Assembly: GCA_016223085.1 (NCBI GenBank)
Contig: JACRPS010000008.1
Coordinates: forward strand, 1-64,000
Direction: 5' to 3'
Source: Chloroflexota bacterium
Lineage (GTDB): Bacteria > Chloroflexota > Anaerolineae > Aggregatilineales > Phototrophicaceae
DNA: 64,000 nt
Part shown: piece after piece, positions 49,236 to 57,888 of the stretch
Numbering within the stretch: position 1 is the first letter of the stretch
How the letters are laid out: each line of letters starts with the position of its first letter
Translations under genes and position numbers: made by a program
The notes under the pieces: model-generated
Seen by the model: only the letters and a program-made list of their open reading frames with translations
Database searches by the model: none
Told to the model about the DNA's origin: nothing

Positions 49236-50189
49236 TCATCGCCAGCGCAGCGCCAGCGACCGCGCCAGATGGGTGATCGCTTCCGGCCTGCACGCAGCGG
49301 GCAGCAGATCGCAGCCAGTATCCAGCGCGTAAATCTCCGGCACGCCGATGACCCGCTCCCAGTACAGGATGTGCCGCCCGTCCGCCGACCACCACAACGT
49401 TGCTGGATTCACGCCCTGATGCGTGAGCTGGCGCGGATTTTCCAGGGCGCAGCCCGCCGCCTTGTCCAGACAGGCGGTCGCCATCATATAGATATTGAGG
49501 CTGCCATCCCGGTCCGACGCAAACGCGATCCACTGGGCGTCCGGCGACCACGCTGGATGAATGTCAATGCCGCGATGGTCGGTAAACGGCTGCAGCCCTT
49601 GCCCGTCCGCCTGAATCACGTAGATTTCGCCGGGGTCGCCCATACCCGCCATCGAAAACGCGATCCGGTGGCCATCCGGCGACCAGGCCGGGGCATAATC
49701 TGCGCCATCGGTGTCCGTCAGGCGGCGCGGGTTGGAACCATCGGCATTGACGAGGTAGAGATTACGCCCGGTGTTGCGCTCGCTGCTGTAGACGACACGC
49801 TGGCCGTCCGGCGATAAGGCTGGCTGGCCGTTAAAAAATGTGTCATTGGTCAGGCGGCGTAAGGCCAGCGTTTCCAGGTCGGCCAGGTAGATCGCGCCGT
49901 TGCCAGACAGCAGCGACGAGAAGACGACGTAGCGGCCATCGCGCGACACGCTCGGTTCGCCATCCCAGTATTCGTTTTTGGTCAGCGCGGCCAGCACGCG
50001 GCGTTCCGGGTCAATCAGGTAAATGTCGAGGTTCATCGCTGGCCCCAGCGGTAGCGCCAGCGGCGGCTGCCCCGACCACATCCGCCCCAGCGCCGAGGCC
50101 GCCAGCATCAGTGCCGCTCCGGCAGCGACCAACACGACAGCCAGGCGAACCACAAGGCGGGGGATCAACGTATCATTCCAGAACGGCAA
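49236..50189 (-). CDS. Membrane-anchored TolB/PD40 beta-propeller protein
   Basis: A 317-residue protein. A TTG start at 50189 with AAGGTGA upstream gives MPFWNDTLIPRLVVRLAVVLVAAGAALMLAASAL, a basic end and one span. Six PD40-type blades follow, for example PAWSPDGHRIAFSMAG and LYLVNADGSNPRRLTDTDG. Cysteines in TACLDKAAGCALEN and DTGCDLLPAACRP suggest external disulfides. It resembles the product of 4737-5621 in domain plan but not closely in sequence. Propellers of this type usually bind proteins or peptides; no partner is obvious. Confidence 0.8.
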   Translation of the reverse strand: MPFWNDTLIPRLVVRLAVVLVAAGAALMLAASALGRMWSGQPPLALPLGPAMNLDIYLIDPERRVLAALTKNEYWDGEPSVSRDGRYVVFSSLLSGNGAIYLADLETLALRRLTNDTFFNGQPALSPDGQRVVYSSERNTGRNLYLVNADGSNPRRLTDTDGADYAPAWSPDGHRIAFSMAGMGDPGEIYVIQADGQGLQPFTDHRGIDIHPAWSPDAQWIAFASDRDGSLNIYMMATACLDKAAGCALENPRQLTHQGVNPATLWWSADGRHILYWERVIGVPEIYALDTGCDLLPAACRPEAITHLARSLALRWR

Positions 50190-50380
50190 GGGGAAGTCAC
50201 CTTCTCATCGTCTCAGCCAGCGGCAATTACTCTGGCGGGAGCGTATTTCGCTCTACATTTCAAACCATTTCCAAACTAAGTTATTACCAATCTTTAATCT
50301 ATAAGCGACCTAAACCATTTCATAACTTGAAACAAATCTCATATAATCTTTACAAAAGATGCTCACAGGGTTAGTAAGAG

Positions 50381-51052
50381 ATGTATAAGCGTCGGCTCGG
50401 GATTTATACTAGACGTTCCTATCGGCAGACCACGCCCTTTACCGGTTTATTGACGATCATCATCCTCGGCATGATTATAGGCGGGCTGTTCCCGCTGGTC
50501 GAGCGCATGATGTCACCCCGCGCTGCATCGCGGCTGGCTGCCCCAACCGCGACCGCCCCTGCCGCAACCCCGGTCCCGCCGCGACCAACGCTGACGCCGC
50601 TGGCGTTGCCAACGGTCGTGAAAAAACCGGATGATCTCAGCTTTCTTGTGCCGGCTGCCAGCATCCGTACCAACGTGATTGAGGTCTTTCTTGACGGTGT
50701 AAGCTGGGATGTGAGCCGGCTGGGTTTTAATGCCGGACATTTGCAGGGGACGGCGCGCTTTGGCGCGAAGGGCAACCTGGTGCTGGCCGGTCACGTGGAA
50801 ATGGCCGACGGACGTCCGGGGGTGTTTGCCCGGTTGAACAAGCTGAACACCGGCGATACGCTTATCCTCAGCCGGGGCCGGCTCCAGCGGAAGTACGTTG
50901 TCAGTGCCGTCAAAACGGTCGCGCCGGATGATCTGTCCGTCCTTTATCCTACGACCGAAGACCGATTGACTCTCATCACCTGCGGCGATTATGATTTCTG
51001 GCAGAACGTGTATCAGGAACGGGTTGTGGTGATCGCCGATCGGTCTGCCTAG
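50381..51052 (+). CDS. Sortase-family transpeptidase (class D/E-like)
   Basis: A 223-residue membrane-anchored sortase. A basic N-terminus and one span (TGLLTIIILGMIIGGLFPLV) are followed by a Pro/Thr-rich spacer and the sortase barrel, with active-site His138 (LVLAGHVEMADG), Cys201 (TLITCGDYD) and Arg214 (YQERVVVIAD). Sortases cut LPxTG-like motifs and attach proteins to peptidoglycan or pili. No protein in this window carries a clear LPxTG-type tail, so its substrate must lie elsewhere or use another motif. The gene is immediately followed, without spacer, by a membrane-protein gene. Confidence 0.88.
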   Translation: MYKRRLGIYTRRSYRQTTPFTGLLTIIILGMIIGGLFPLVERMMSPRAASRLAAPTATAPAATPVPPRPTLTPLALPTVVKKPDDLSFLVPAASIRTNVIEVFLDGVSWDVSRLGFNAGHLQGTARFGAKGNLVLAGHVEMADGRPGVFARLNKLNTGDTLILSRGRLQRKYVVSAVKTVAPDDLSVLYPTTEDRLTLITCGDYDFWQNVYQERVVVIADRSA

Positions 51053-51697
51053 ATGAACCTCGGCCAGTGGCTGTTGGACGCTCTGTGGTACGTCCATCCT
51101 CCGGTTGCGCTGGCCGTGCAGGCCGCACCGGTGGAGTGCCTGGCGGCGCTGGCAGTAGCAGCCAAACCCAGCCAGCAGCGGCTGCATCTGCGCAACCTGT
51201 TCACCGAAGGGCGGCGCTACCATCTGCAGGCGACGGCGGACGGCTTCCGGCTGACCAGCACCAGCAAAATCCCCTGGCGGCGGGGGCGCACAACCGTAGC
51301 CGCCCTACTGATCGGTGACTTCACGGCGGGCAACGGCGTGACGCGCGTCGCGCTGCGGGCACGGATGCGCCTGCCGTACTTTCTCGATATTTTTCTGATT
51401 CCGTCGTTTATCACCTCCATCATGGTGTTTGCGCCCTGGCCGATGTGGCTTATCACCCTGCTGGCACTCGTCCTGTACGGCCTGTCCTGGACGTGGCACC
51501 GTCTGACGGCGGCAATGCAGGCCGCCGAGATGATTTACTTCGTGCAGAAGGCGCTGGAAGACCTGACACCGTACCAGACGCCGGCGCTGGGCCAGTCTGC
51601 GCCGGACGTGGTGGACTTCCGCGACGAATGGGAGCGGTTCTTCAACCAACGAAAACATAACGACAGCGTAGACGAACCACCGGATAAAGGTAGCTGA
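51053..51697 (+). CDS. Membrane protein linked to the sortase gene, unknown
   Basis: A 214-residue protein starting directly after the sortase stop (TAG then ATG). One or two hydrophobic spans lie near residues 110-145 (YFLDIFLIPSFITSIMVFA and MWLITLLALVLYGLSW), flanked by a soluble N-terminal part with a strand-rich TEGRRYHLQATADGFRLTSTSKIPW and a C-terminal charged tail. I recognise no family. The tight junction with the sortase suggests joint translation and possibly a shared cell-surface role. Confidence 0.6.
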   Translation: MNLGQWLLDALWYVHPPVALAVQAAPVECLAALAVAAKPSQQRLHLRNLFTEGRRYHLQATADGFRLTSTSKIPWRRGRTTVAALLIGDFTAGNGVTRVALRARMRLPYFLDIFLIPSFITSIMVFAPWPMWLITLLALVLYGLSWTWHRLTAAMQAAEMIYFVQKALEDLTPYQTPALGQSAPDVVDFRDEWERFFNQRKHNDSVDEPPDKGS

Positions 51698-51903
51698 AGC
51701 GTAAATTTTGCCGGCATTTTGTGCGGAATAATAATAAAAATCTTGCCAAGTTTGCCGGTGAATGTTTAAATCATCATCGGGGTCAGCCGTTGGCATAAAC
51801 ACCTGATCCTAGTTTTGTGCTAAGATTGGGTGTAATAGTTTTGTGGACGGATGAACGACTCCGTCACGGGATGCTTCGCGCACAACACATGGGAGTGAGC
51901 CGC

Positions 51904-54075
51904 ATGAGAAAAGCCTTGATTCTGGTTCTGTTGGTTCTGGTCGTTCTACCGGGGTGGTCGGCGTTCGCCGCGCCGCCACAGCAGCAAGTTCAGCCGGGCG
52001 CACCTGCGATCACATCCTACACCACGACGGCCACACTGGTGGACCGGACGCAACTGGCGCAGCGCACGGCTCGTATTCCTGTATCGTGGGCGACCGCCAA
52101 TCGCCCCAGCACCGCCAATCTGGTGTTTGAACAGGTGCTGCCGGATAACCGCGTGGTGAACGTCGAACTCCCGCGCGATAACCCCTGGGTGGCCTCGTCC
52201 GGCAACGGCGTGGTCGCGCCCTTCCCGCCCGGCGGCAACGCCACCCAGATCAACCTGCGCGTGCGCCTGATTGATCTGCTGACCCAGAACACGCTGGCGC
52301 AGCGCGATTTAACCCTGCCGATTGGCGACGCGCCGGTGGCAAAACCGACGATCACCTCGTTTACGTCCACGTCAACAACGGTTAGCGCCAGCGCCCTGCA
52401 AAACCGCACGGCCCGGATTCCAGTGTCGTGGGCGGTGCAGAACCGACCGAACACGGCCAATCTGGTGTTTGAACAGGTGCTGGCCGACAACACCGCGGTG
52501 AACGTAGAACTGCCGCGCCAGAACCCGTATGTCGCCTCGTCCGGCAATGGTGTGGTCGCGCCCGTTCCACCCGGTGGCACCAACCCCACCTCGATCAAGA
52601 TTCGCGTCCGGCTGATTGACCTGCAATCGCAGACCACGCTGGACCAGCGCGAACTGACGATCAACATTGACAACACGCCCGGCCCGACGCCGACGATCAC
52701 CACCTTTGCCCTGGGCGCGACGACGGTCACGTCACAGGCGCTACAGGCGCGGACGGCGCGGATTCCGGTGTCGTGGGCGGTGGAGAATCGCCCGGAGAAC
52801 TCCAATCTGGTGTTCGAGCAGGTGCTGTCCGATAACCGCGTGGTGAACGTGGAACTGCCACGCCAGAATCCATTTGTCGCTTCATCGGGCAATGGCGTGG
52901 TCGCGCCCATCCCGCCCGGTGGGGACGCCAAGCAGATCACCCTGCGCGTCCGGCTGATTGACATTCGCTCCAGCAACGTGTACGCCACCAAAGAGGCGAC
53001 GGTGCAGGTGGTGGACGCCAGCCAACCGGCCATCATCACCTTCTCCACCAGCGCGCAGTCAGTTGACCGCAACTCGCTGACCAACCGCACGGCGCGTGTG
53101 CCGGTGACGTGGGAAGTCATTAACCGTCCGAACACGGCCAATCTGGTGTTCGAGCAGGTGCTGGATGATAACAGCGTGGTGAACGTGGAACTGCCGCGCG
53201 ATAATCCGTATGTTGCCTCATCCGGCACCGGAGTCACCTCACCGTTCGCGCCGAAGAACGCCAGCACCAACACGATCACGCTGCGCCTGCGCCTGTTTGA
53301 CGTGGCAAACGGCACGGTGTATGCTGAACGCACCCTGCAACTGCCGATCACCACGCAGCAGACCGGCAACTATATCAAGAGCTTCACCACGACGGCGGCC
53401 AGCGTGGATGCCACCGGCCTGCAGAATCGTACGGCGCGGATTCCGCTGGCCTGGGAAGTCCAGAACCGCCCGGCAGGCACGAATCTGGTGTTTGAGCAGG
53501 TGCTGTCCGATAACCGCGTGGTGAACGTGGAACTGCCACGCCAGGACCCGATTGTGCCCTCGGCAGGGCTGGGCGTGGTGGCGCCACTGGCACCGGGCGG
53601 CAACGCCACGTCGGTGAAACTGCAACTGCGGCTGGTGAACCTGTCGAATAACGCCACGCTGGACACGAAGGAACTGACCGTGCCGATTGCGGGCGGGGCC
53701 GTGCCGACCAGCAGCACCGGCCAGGGGCCACAGATTGTGTCCTTCACCGCTAACCCGAACCCGGCTTCGCCTGGTGCGACGATCACCCTGTCGTGGCAGG
53801 TGACGGGCGCGACGAAGGTCACGCTGGCGCTGAAGACGGAAACGCTGGAAGCGGCGCCCCCACAGGAAAGCACCGCACTGACCGGTGCCGCGCCGTACAG
53901 CATCCCGCAGGATGCGACGGGCACGCTGACCTTTGTGCTGACGGCGACCGACGCCAGCAACCAGTCGGCCACGCAGGAAGTGACAGTATCCATTGTCGGC
54001 CTGCCGGAAGCGACGCCGGAAGCAACCGCCGCGCCACAGCCGGAGGCGACACCGGAGGGCACGCCGGCGTCGTAG
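51904..54075 (+). CDS. Secreted protein with five NLVFEQ-repeat domains and one Ig-like domain
   Basis: A 723-residue exported protein starting at ATG 51904 behind GGGAG (signal peptide MRKALILVLLVLVVLPGWSAFA). Five tandem domains of 112-115 residues follow, each with an opening ITSF(T)-type strand, RTARIPVSWAVQNRP, NLVFEQVLxDN, VVNVELPR(D/Q)NP and ASSGNGVVAPxPPGG, ending in a (I/L)RLRLIDL strand. The NLVFEQ motifs begin at 52117, 52459, 52804, 53140 and 53482. A Ig-like module (FTANPNPASPGATITLSWQV) and a Thr/Pro/Glu tail end the protein. No sorting signal or membrane anchor is seen. I know no name for the repeat. Probably an extracellular adhesive or structural protein. Confidence 0.82.
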   Translation: MRKALILVLLVLVVLPGWSAFAAPPQQQVQPGAPAITSYTTTATLVDRTQLAQRTARIPVSWATANRPSTANLVFEQVLPDNRVVNVELPRDNPWVASSGNGVVAPFPPGGNATQINLRVRLIDLLTQNTLAQRDLTLPIGDAPVAKPTITSFTSTSTTVSASALQNRTARIPVSWAVQNRPNTANLVFEQVLADNTAVNVELPRQNPYVASSGNGVVAPVPPGGTNPTSIKIRVRLIDLQSQTTLDQRELTINIDNTPGPTPTITTFALGATTVTSQALQARTARIPVSWAVENRPENSNLVFEQVLSDNRVVNVELPRQNPFVASSGNGVVAPIPPGGDAKQITLRVRLIDIRSSNVYATKEATVQVVDASQPAIITFSTSAQSVDRNSLTNRTARVPVTWEVINRPNTANLVFEQVLDDNSVVNVELPRDNPYVASSGTGVTSPFAPKNASTNTITLRLRLFDVANGTVYAERTLQLPITTQQTGNYIKSFTTTAASVDATGLQNRTARIPLAWEVQNRPAGTNLVFEQVLSDNRVVNVELPRQDPIVPSAGLGVVAPLAPGGNATSVKLQLRLVNLSNNATLDTKELTVPIAGGAVPTSSTGQGPQIVSFTANPNPASPGATITLSWQVTGATKVTLALKTETLEAAPPQESTALTGAAPYSIPQDATGTLTFVLTATDASNQSATQEVTVSIVGLPEATPEATAAPQPEATPEGTPAS

Positions 54076-54145
54076 GATAAAGCAAACCGCCATCCCCGGC
54101 GTATCGCAAGCACAACGCGGGGACATAAAGACGCCAGGAAAGCGT

Positions 54146-54175
54146 GTAGGGGCGGGTCTAGAAACCCGCTCCTAC
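54146..54175. repeat. Palindromic element with GGGT/ACCC arms
   Basis: GTAGGGGCGGGT pairs with ACCCGCTCCTAC, two mismatches, between a secreted-protein gene and ald. Confidence 0.75.
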
Positions 54176-54261
54176 CACATTCCGGGTTTGCGGTTTCCAT
54201 ACGGAAGACGCGATCGGTCGTGTTCCGACACCTGAACTAACCGCTACCAGCCTACCGCCCC

Positions 54262-55383
54262 CTACGCCATCACCTTATCCGGCTCGGCCAGCGGCAGATT
54301 AAAAGCCGCCGCCACGCCGGGGTGAGTGATTTTGCCCCTGTATACGTTTAACCCCTTGGCAAAGCCGGGGTCGCCATGCAGGGCACTGCTCAGGCCGACA
54401 TCGGCTACCTTCAGGATGTAACGCAGGGTGGCGTTCGCCAGCCCGAAGCTGGATGTACGCGGCACCGCACCGGGCATGTTGGCGACGCCGTAATGCAGCA
54501 CACCTTCGACAAAATAGGTCGGGTTGCTGTGGGTGGTCGGGTGGGTGGTTTCGACACAGCCGCCCTGGTCTACCGACACGTCCACGATCACGCTGTTGCG
54601 CGGCATGGCCGGCAGCATCTCACGGGTAATCAGGCGCGGGGCGCGCGCGCCGGTAATCAGCACCGCGCCGATCACCGCGTCGGCGGTGGTGATGGTGTCG
54701 GCAATGTTGGTTTCGTTGGAGGCCAGGGTCGTCAGCCGCCCGCGCTGGCTCATGGTTTCATCCAGGTAACGCAGGCGATCCATGTTCACGTCCAGCAGCG
54801 TCACGCGCGCGCCCATGCCAAGCGCGATCATGGCGGCGTGCGTGCCAACCGTGCCCGCGCCGAGGATGACGACATGCGCCGGCTTGACGCCGGGGATGCC
54901 GCCCATGAGGATACCGCGCCCGCCCTGCGGTTTTTCGAGATACTGCGCCGCGATCTGGGTTGCCATGCGTCCGGCGACTTCGCTCATCGGCTGGAGCAGC
55001 GGCAGGTGTCCCTGGGCATCTTCGACCGTTTCGTACCCCAGCGCCGTAATGCCGCTGTCCATCAGGGCGCGGGTCAGGCGTTCGTCGGCGGCCAGATGCA
55101 GGTAGGTGAACAGCAGCAGGTCTTCACGCAGGAAGCGATATTCTTCCGGCAGCGGCTCTTTCACCTTCACAATCATCTCGGCGCGTTTCCACACCTCGTC
55201 GGCGTTGTGGAGAATGGTCGCGCCGGCCCTGATGTATTCCTCGTCGTTGAAGGCGCTGCCCACGCCCGCGCCCGCCTGCACAATCACGTGATGTTTGTGG
55301 CGCACCAGCTCCCGCACGCCGTTTGGCGGCAGGCCTACCCGGTATTCGTTGTCCTTAATTTCCTTAGGGATACCGATAATCAT
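54262..55383 (-). CDS. ald: Alanine dehydrogenase
   Basis: A 373-residue NAD-dependent enzyme that interconverts L-alanine and pyruvate plus ammonia. Family markers: IGIPKEIKDNEYRVGLPPNGV at the N-terminus, the catalytic region VKVKEPLPEEY, LHLAADERLT, MSEVAGRMATQIAA, the Rossmann motif VVILGAGTVGTHAAM with acidic LLDVNMDRL, and SVDQGGCVETTHPTTHSNPTYFVEGVLHYGVANMPGAVPRTSS. Length agrees with the ~370-residue family. It allows amino-acid use or ammonium assimilation. The ATG has GAGG upstream. Monocistronic, divergently separated from the kinase gene by 95 bp on the same strand. Confidence 0.96.
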   Translation of the reverse strand: MIIGIPKEIKDNEYRVGLPPNGVRELVRHKHHVIVQAGAGVGSAFNDEEYIRAGATILHNADEVWKRAEMIVKVKEPLPEEYRFLREDLLLFTYLHLAADERLTRALMDSGITALGYETVEDAQGHLPLLQPMSEVAGRMATQIAAQYLEKPQGGRGILMGGIPGVKPAHVVILGAGTVGTHAAMIALGMGARVTLLDVNMDRLRYLDETMSQRGRLTTLASNETNIADTITTADAVIGAVLITGARAPRLITREMLPAMPRNSVIVDVSVDQGGCVETTHPTTHSNPTYFVEGVLHYGVANMPGAVPRTSSFGLANATLRYILKVADVGLSSALHGDPGFAKGLNVYRGKITHPGVAAAFNLPLAEPDKVMA

Positions 55384-55478
55384 GTTTTTGCCTCATGAAC
55401 GGGTCAGGACTCCTGATCTGCATTGTACATCGTGACGAAAAAAAAGACATAACCATTGGACACCCTGTACAGGAGTGC

Positions 55479-57653
55479 CTATCCGGCGGGCAGCTGGACG
55501 GTAACAGTCGTCCCGGTCCCGGCGCCGGTCTCCACCGTGATCGTGCCCCGATGCAGTTCCACGATTTCCCGCACCAGTGTCAAACCGATGCCCGTGCCGG
55601 AAATCTCCCTGGCATTGGCTGCCCGGAAATACGGTCGGAACAGGTAGGGCAGATCGGCCTCTGGAATACCAATCCCGGCATCCTGCACCTGAATCACAAC
55701 TTCCTGACTGGCGCAGGTCAGCCGCAGGTGGACCTGTTCGGCGCCCGGCGAATATTTCATGGCGTTGGACAGCAGATTGCTAATCATCAACCCGATCAGT
55801 TGCCGGTCGGCCACCACCTGGCCGCACTGTCCCTCGCTTGTGAACACAATCTCGTGAGTCTGCGCGATAAACTGCATTTCGATAACCAGTTCACGGCATA
55901 ATGCTTCCAGATCAACCACTGCTGCATGATATTCCAACCCAACCACCTGAGTGCGCCCCACCCCCAGCACGGTTTCAAGCAGGCGGGTCAGGTGGTTGAC
56001 GTGCGCCTTGATCCGTTCCCAGTGTTCGGCCCGCTGGTCATCGCTCATCCGGTCATAATACCGGCGCAGCAGATCGCTGGATGACAGTATTACGGCCATC
56101 GGCGTGCGGAATTCGTGTGAGACCACCGAGATAAAGCGGGATTTCAGTTCGTTCAGTTCCTTTTCGCGTTCCAGGTTAGCGCGCAAATCGGCTTCGAGCA
56201 GTTTACGCGCCGCAATTTCCGCTTCGAGCCGGGCGTTGGTGGCCGCCAGTTCCCGCGCGACACGGGCTTCAGCTTCCAGTTCGTACAGGCGCACGCGTTC
56301 CAGCCCTTCGGCGATGTGCTGCGCCAGGATTTGCGAAAACTCGATGTCCCCCTGGGTGAACACCTGCGGCTGCGCGAAGCTGATGCCGATACTGCCAATC
56401 AGCCGGTCCTGAACCAGCAAAGGCAGAGCAATGGCCGACTGAACCTCGCGCGTGGCAGCAATCTGCGCCGCCAGTTCCGGGAACATCTGCTGGTATTCCT
56501 CAAATGATTGGAAAACAACCATCTGCCGGGTACGCGCGGCAGCGGTCATCGGCGTGGCGGCGTCCAGCGGGAGATAGGCGAACTGCTGCGAGATATCGGA
56601 TGGCAGCCGGTAGGTGCCGATCACCTTCAGGCCGGCGCCGTCCTCGCTTAAAATCCCAACCGCGCCGCGGAACGCACCCAGCAGGGCAAAACCTTCATCA
56701 ACCACCACCCGCACGATGTCGTTAAACGTCAGCGCATGAGAGATGGCCGCAGCCACGTCATGCAGGCGTTTTAGCCGTTCCGACTGGCGCTCAGCCTGCT
56801 CGCGCGCCCGCTGCTCCGACTCCAGCAGCCGTACCCGCTCGACCGCCTGAGCGCAGTAATGCGCGACCGTCGTCAGAAAAGCCTGTACTTCTTCCCCAAA
56901 TGACTGCGGCGTTGGGAAGCCGATGAAGATCACACCGATGATATGTCCGCTAACCAGCAGGGGCAAAACCGCCAGCGCCTCCGTGCCGGTTTTGGCTTGC
57001 AGGGCACGGGCGAGCCTTGGATAGCGGGCATAATACTCGTCCCGGTTGTGGATCCATACGGCCTGACCGGTGCGCAGCACATCGGTATCGGGGCGCGAGG
57101 CATCGTCAACCGGCGCGAGTTTAAGCTGCTGGAAAACTTCTTCCGCCACATCGGCTGTTCGCAGAATTCTCACCGATTGACCATCATCCGTCAGCAGGTT
57201 GACCGAGCCGGTATGCCCGCCCAGCCCTTCGCGCACCTTCCCGACAATCACCCGCGCGACTGTTTCCAACGTCAGCGCGGTTGACAGGGCCTCAATAATG
57301 TCCTGAAGCAGTTGCGAGCGATGTTCAGCTTCCTTTTGGGCAGTAATGTCGTGGAAGTAAACGGCCAACCCGGTCTGGTAAGGCGAAATCGTACATTGAA
57401 TCCAGCGGTTAAGCACCGGCGACAGGGTTTCAAACGTGATGGGATGACCATCGCGGACAGCACGCTGGTGTTCTTCGTAAGCCTGGCTGCCCACAGCCTG
57501 GGGGAATACGTTCCAGACGACCTTACCGATCAGGTCGTCACGCGTTCGTCCCCAGAGTTGTTCAGCGCGGCGGTTGATATAAACAAAGCGCCACTGGCGG
57601 TCAAGCACATAGAAAGCGTCAGGAGCGTCGTCCAGAAACGTGTAGTCCATCAT
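55479..57653 (-). CDS. PAS-GAF-GAF sensor histidine kinase (HisKA type)
   Basis: A 724-residue kinase without transmembrane spans. Order: PAS (about 5-120: TFLDDAPDAFYVLDRQWRFVYIN), GAF (about 125-290), GAF (about 310-480), a coiled segment (about 470-505), HisKA with VVSHEFRTPMAVILSS (His513) and HATPase_c (about 610-724; NLLSNAMKYS, DAGIGIPEADLPYLF, GTGIGLTLVREIV). The H-box plus E-F-R-T-P is of the standard HPK1 type, unlike the NarL-type kinase at 5753. Its GAF stretch VWIHNRDEYYARYPRLARALQ is close to that of the other kinase. No response-regulator gene is adjacent. Confidence 0.92.
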   Translation of the reverse strand: MMDYTFLDDAPDAFYVLDRQWRFVYINRRAEQLWGRTRDDLIGKVVWNVFPQAVGSQAYEEHQRAVRDGHPITFETLSPVLNRWIQCTISPYQTGLAVYFHDITAQKEAEHRSQLLQDIIEALSTALTLETVARVIVGKVREGLGGHTGSVNLLTDDGQSVRILRTADVAEEVFQQLKLAPVDDASRPDTDVLRTGQAVWIHNRDEYYARYPRLARALQAKTGTEALAVLPLLVSGHIIGVIFIGFPTPQSFGEEVQAFLTTVAHYCAQAVERVRLLESEQRAREQAERQSERLKRLHDVAAAISHALTFNDIVRVVVDEGFALLGAFRGAVGILSEDGAGLKVIGTYRLPSDISQQFAYLPLDAATPMTAAARTRQMVVFQSFEEYQQMFPELAAQIAATREVQSAIALPLLVQDRLIGSIGISFAQPQVFTQGDIEFSQILAQHIAEGLERVRLYELEAEARVARELAATNARLEAEIAARKLLEADLRANLEREKELNELKSRFISVVSHEFRTPMAVILSSSDLLRRYYDRMSDDQRAEHWERIKAHVNHLTRLLETVLGVGRTQVVGLEYHAAVVDLEALCRELVIEMQFIAQTHEIVFTSEGQCGQVVADRQLIGLMISNLLSNAMKYSPGAEQVHLRLTCASQEVVIQVQDAGIGIPEADLPYLFRPYFRAANAREISGTGIGLTLVREIVELHRGTITVETGAGTGTTVTVQLPAG

Positions 57654-57888
57654 CCAGTAAGCCCGTTGTACCGGTATTGATTTACGATAAAGGCCTAGCG
57701 TTACAAACCATGACGATATGGTATAACGTTTCTTTAATTATTGAGGGGACAGGTGACAAATGTAAGGGAGTTAAAGGAGGATATGCGCCTTTTTAAGGTC
57801 CGACTTCGACAACGAAAGCACAAAATCAGCACGGCGGCGCGTTATGTTATAATCCAGTTAGAAGCGTACACCAACAGGAACCGACGCT

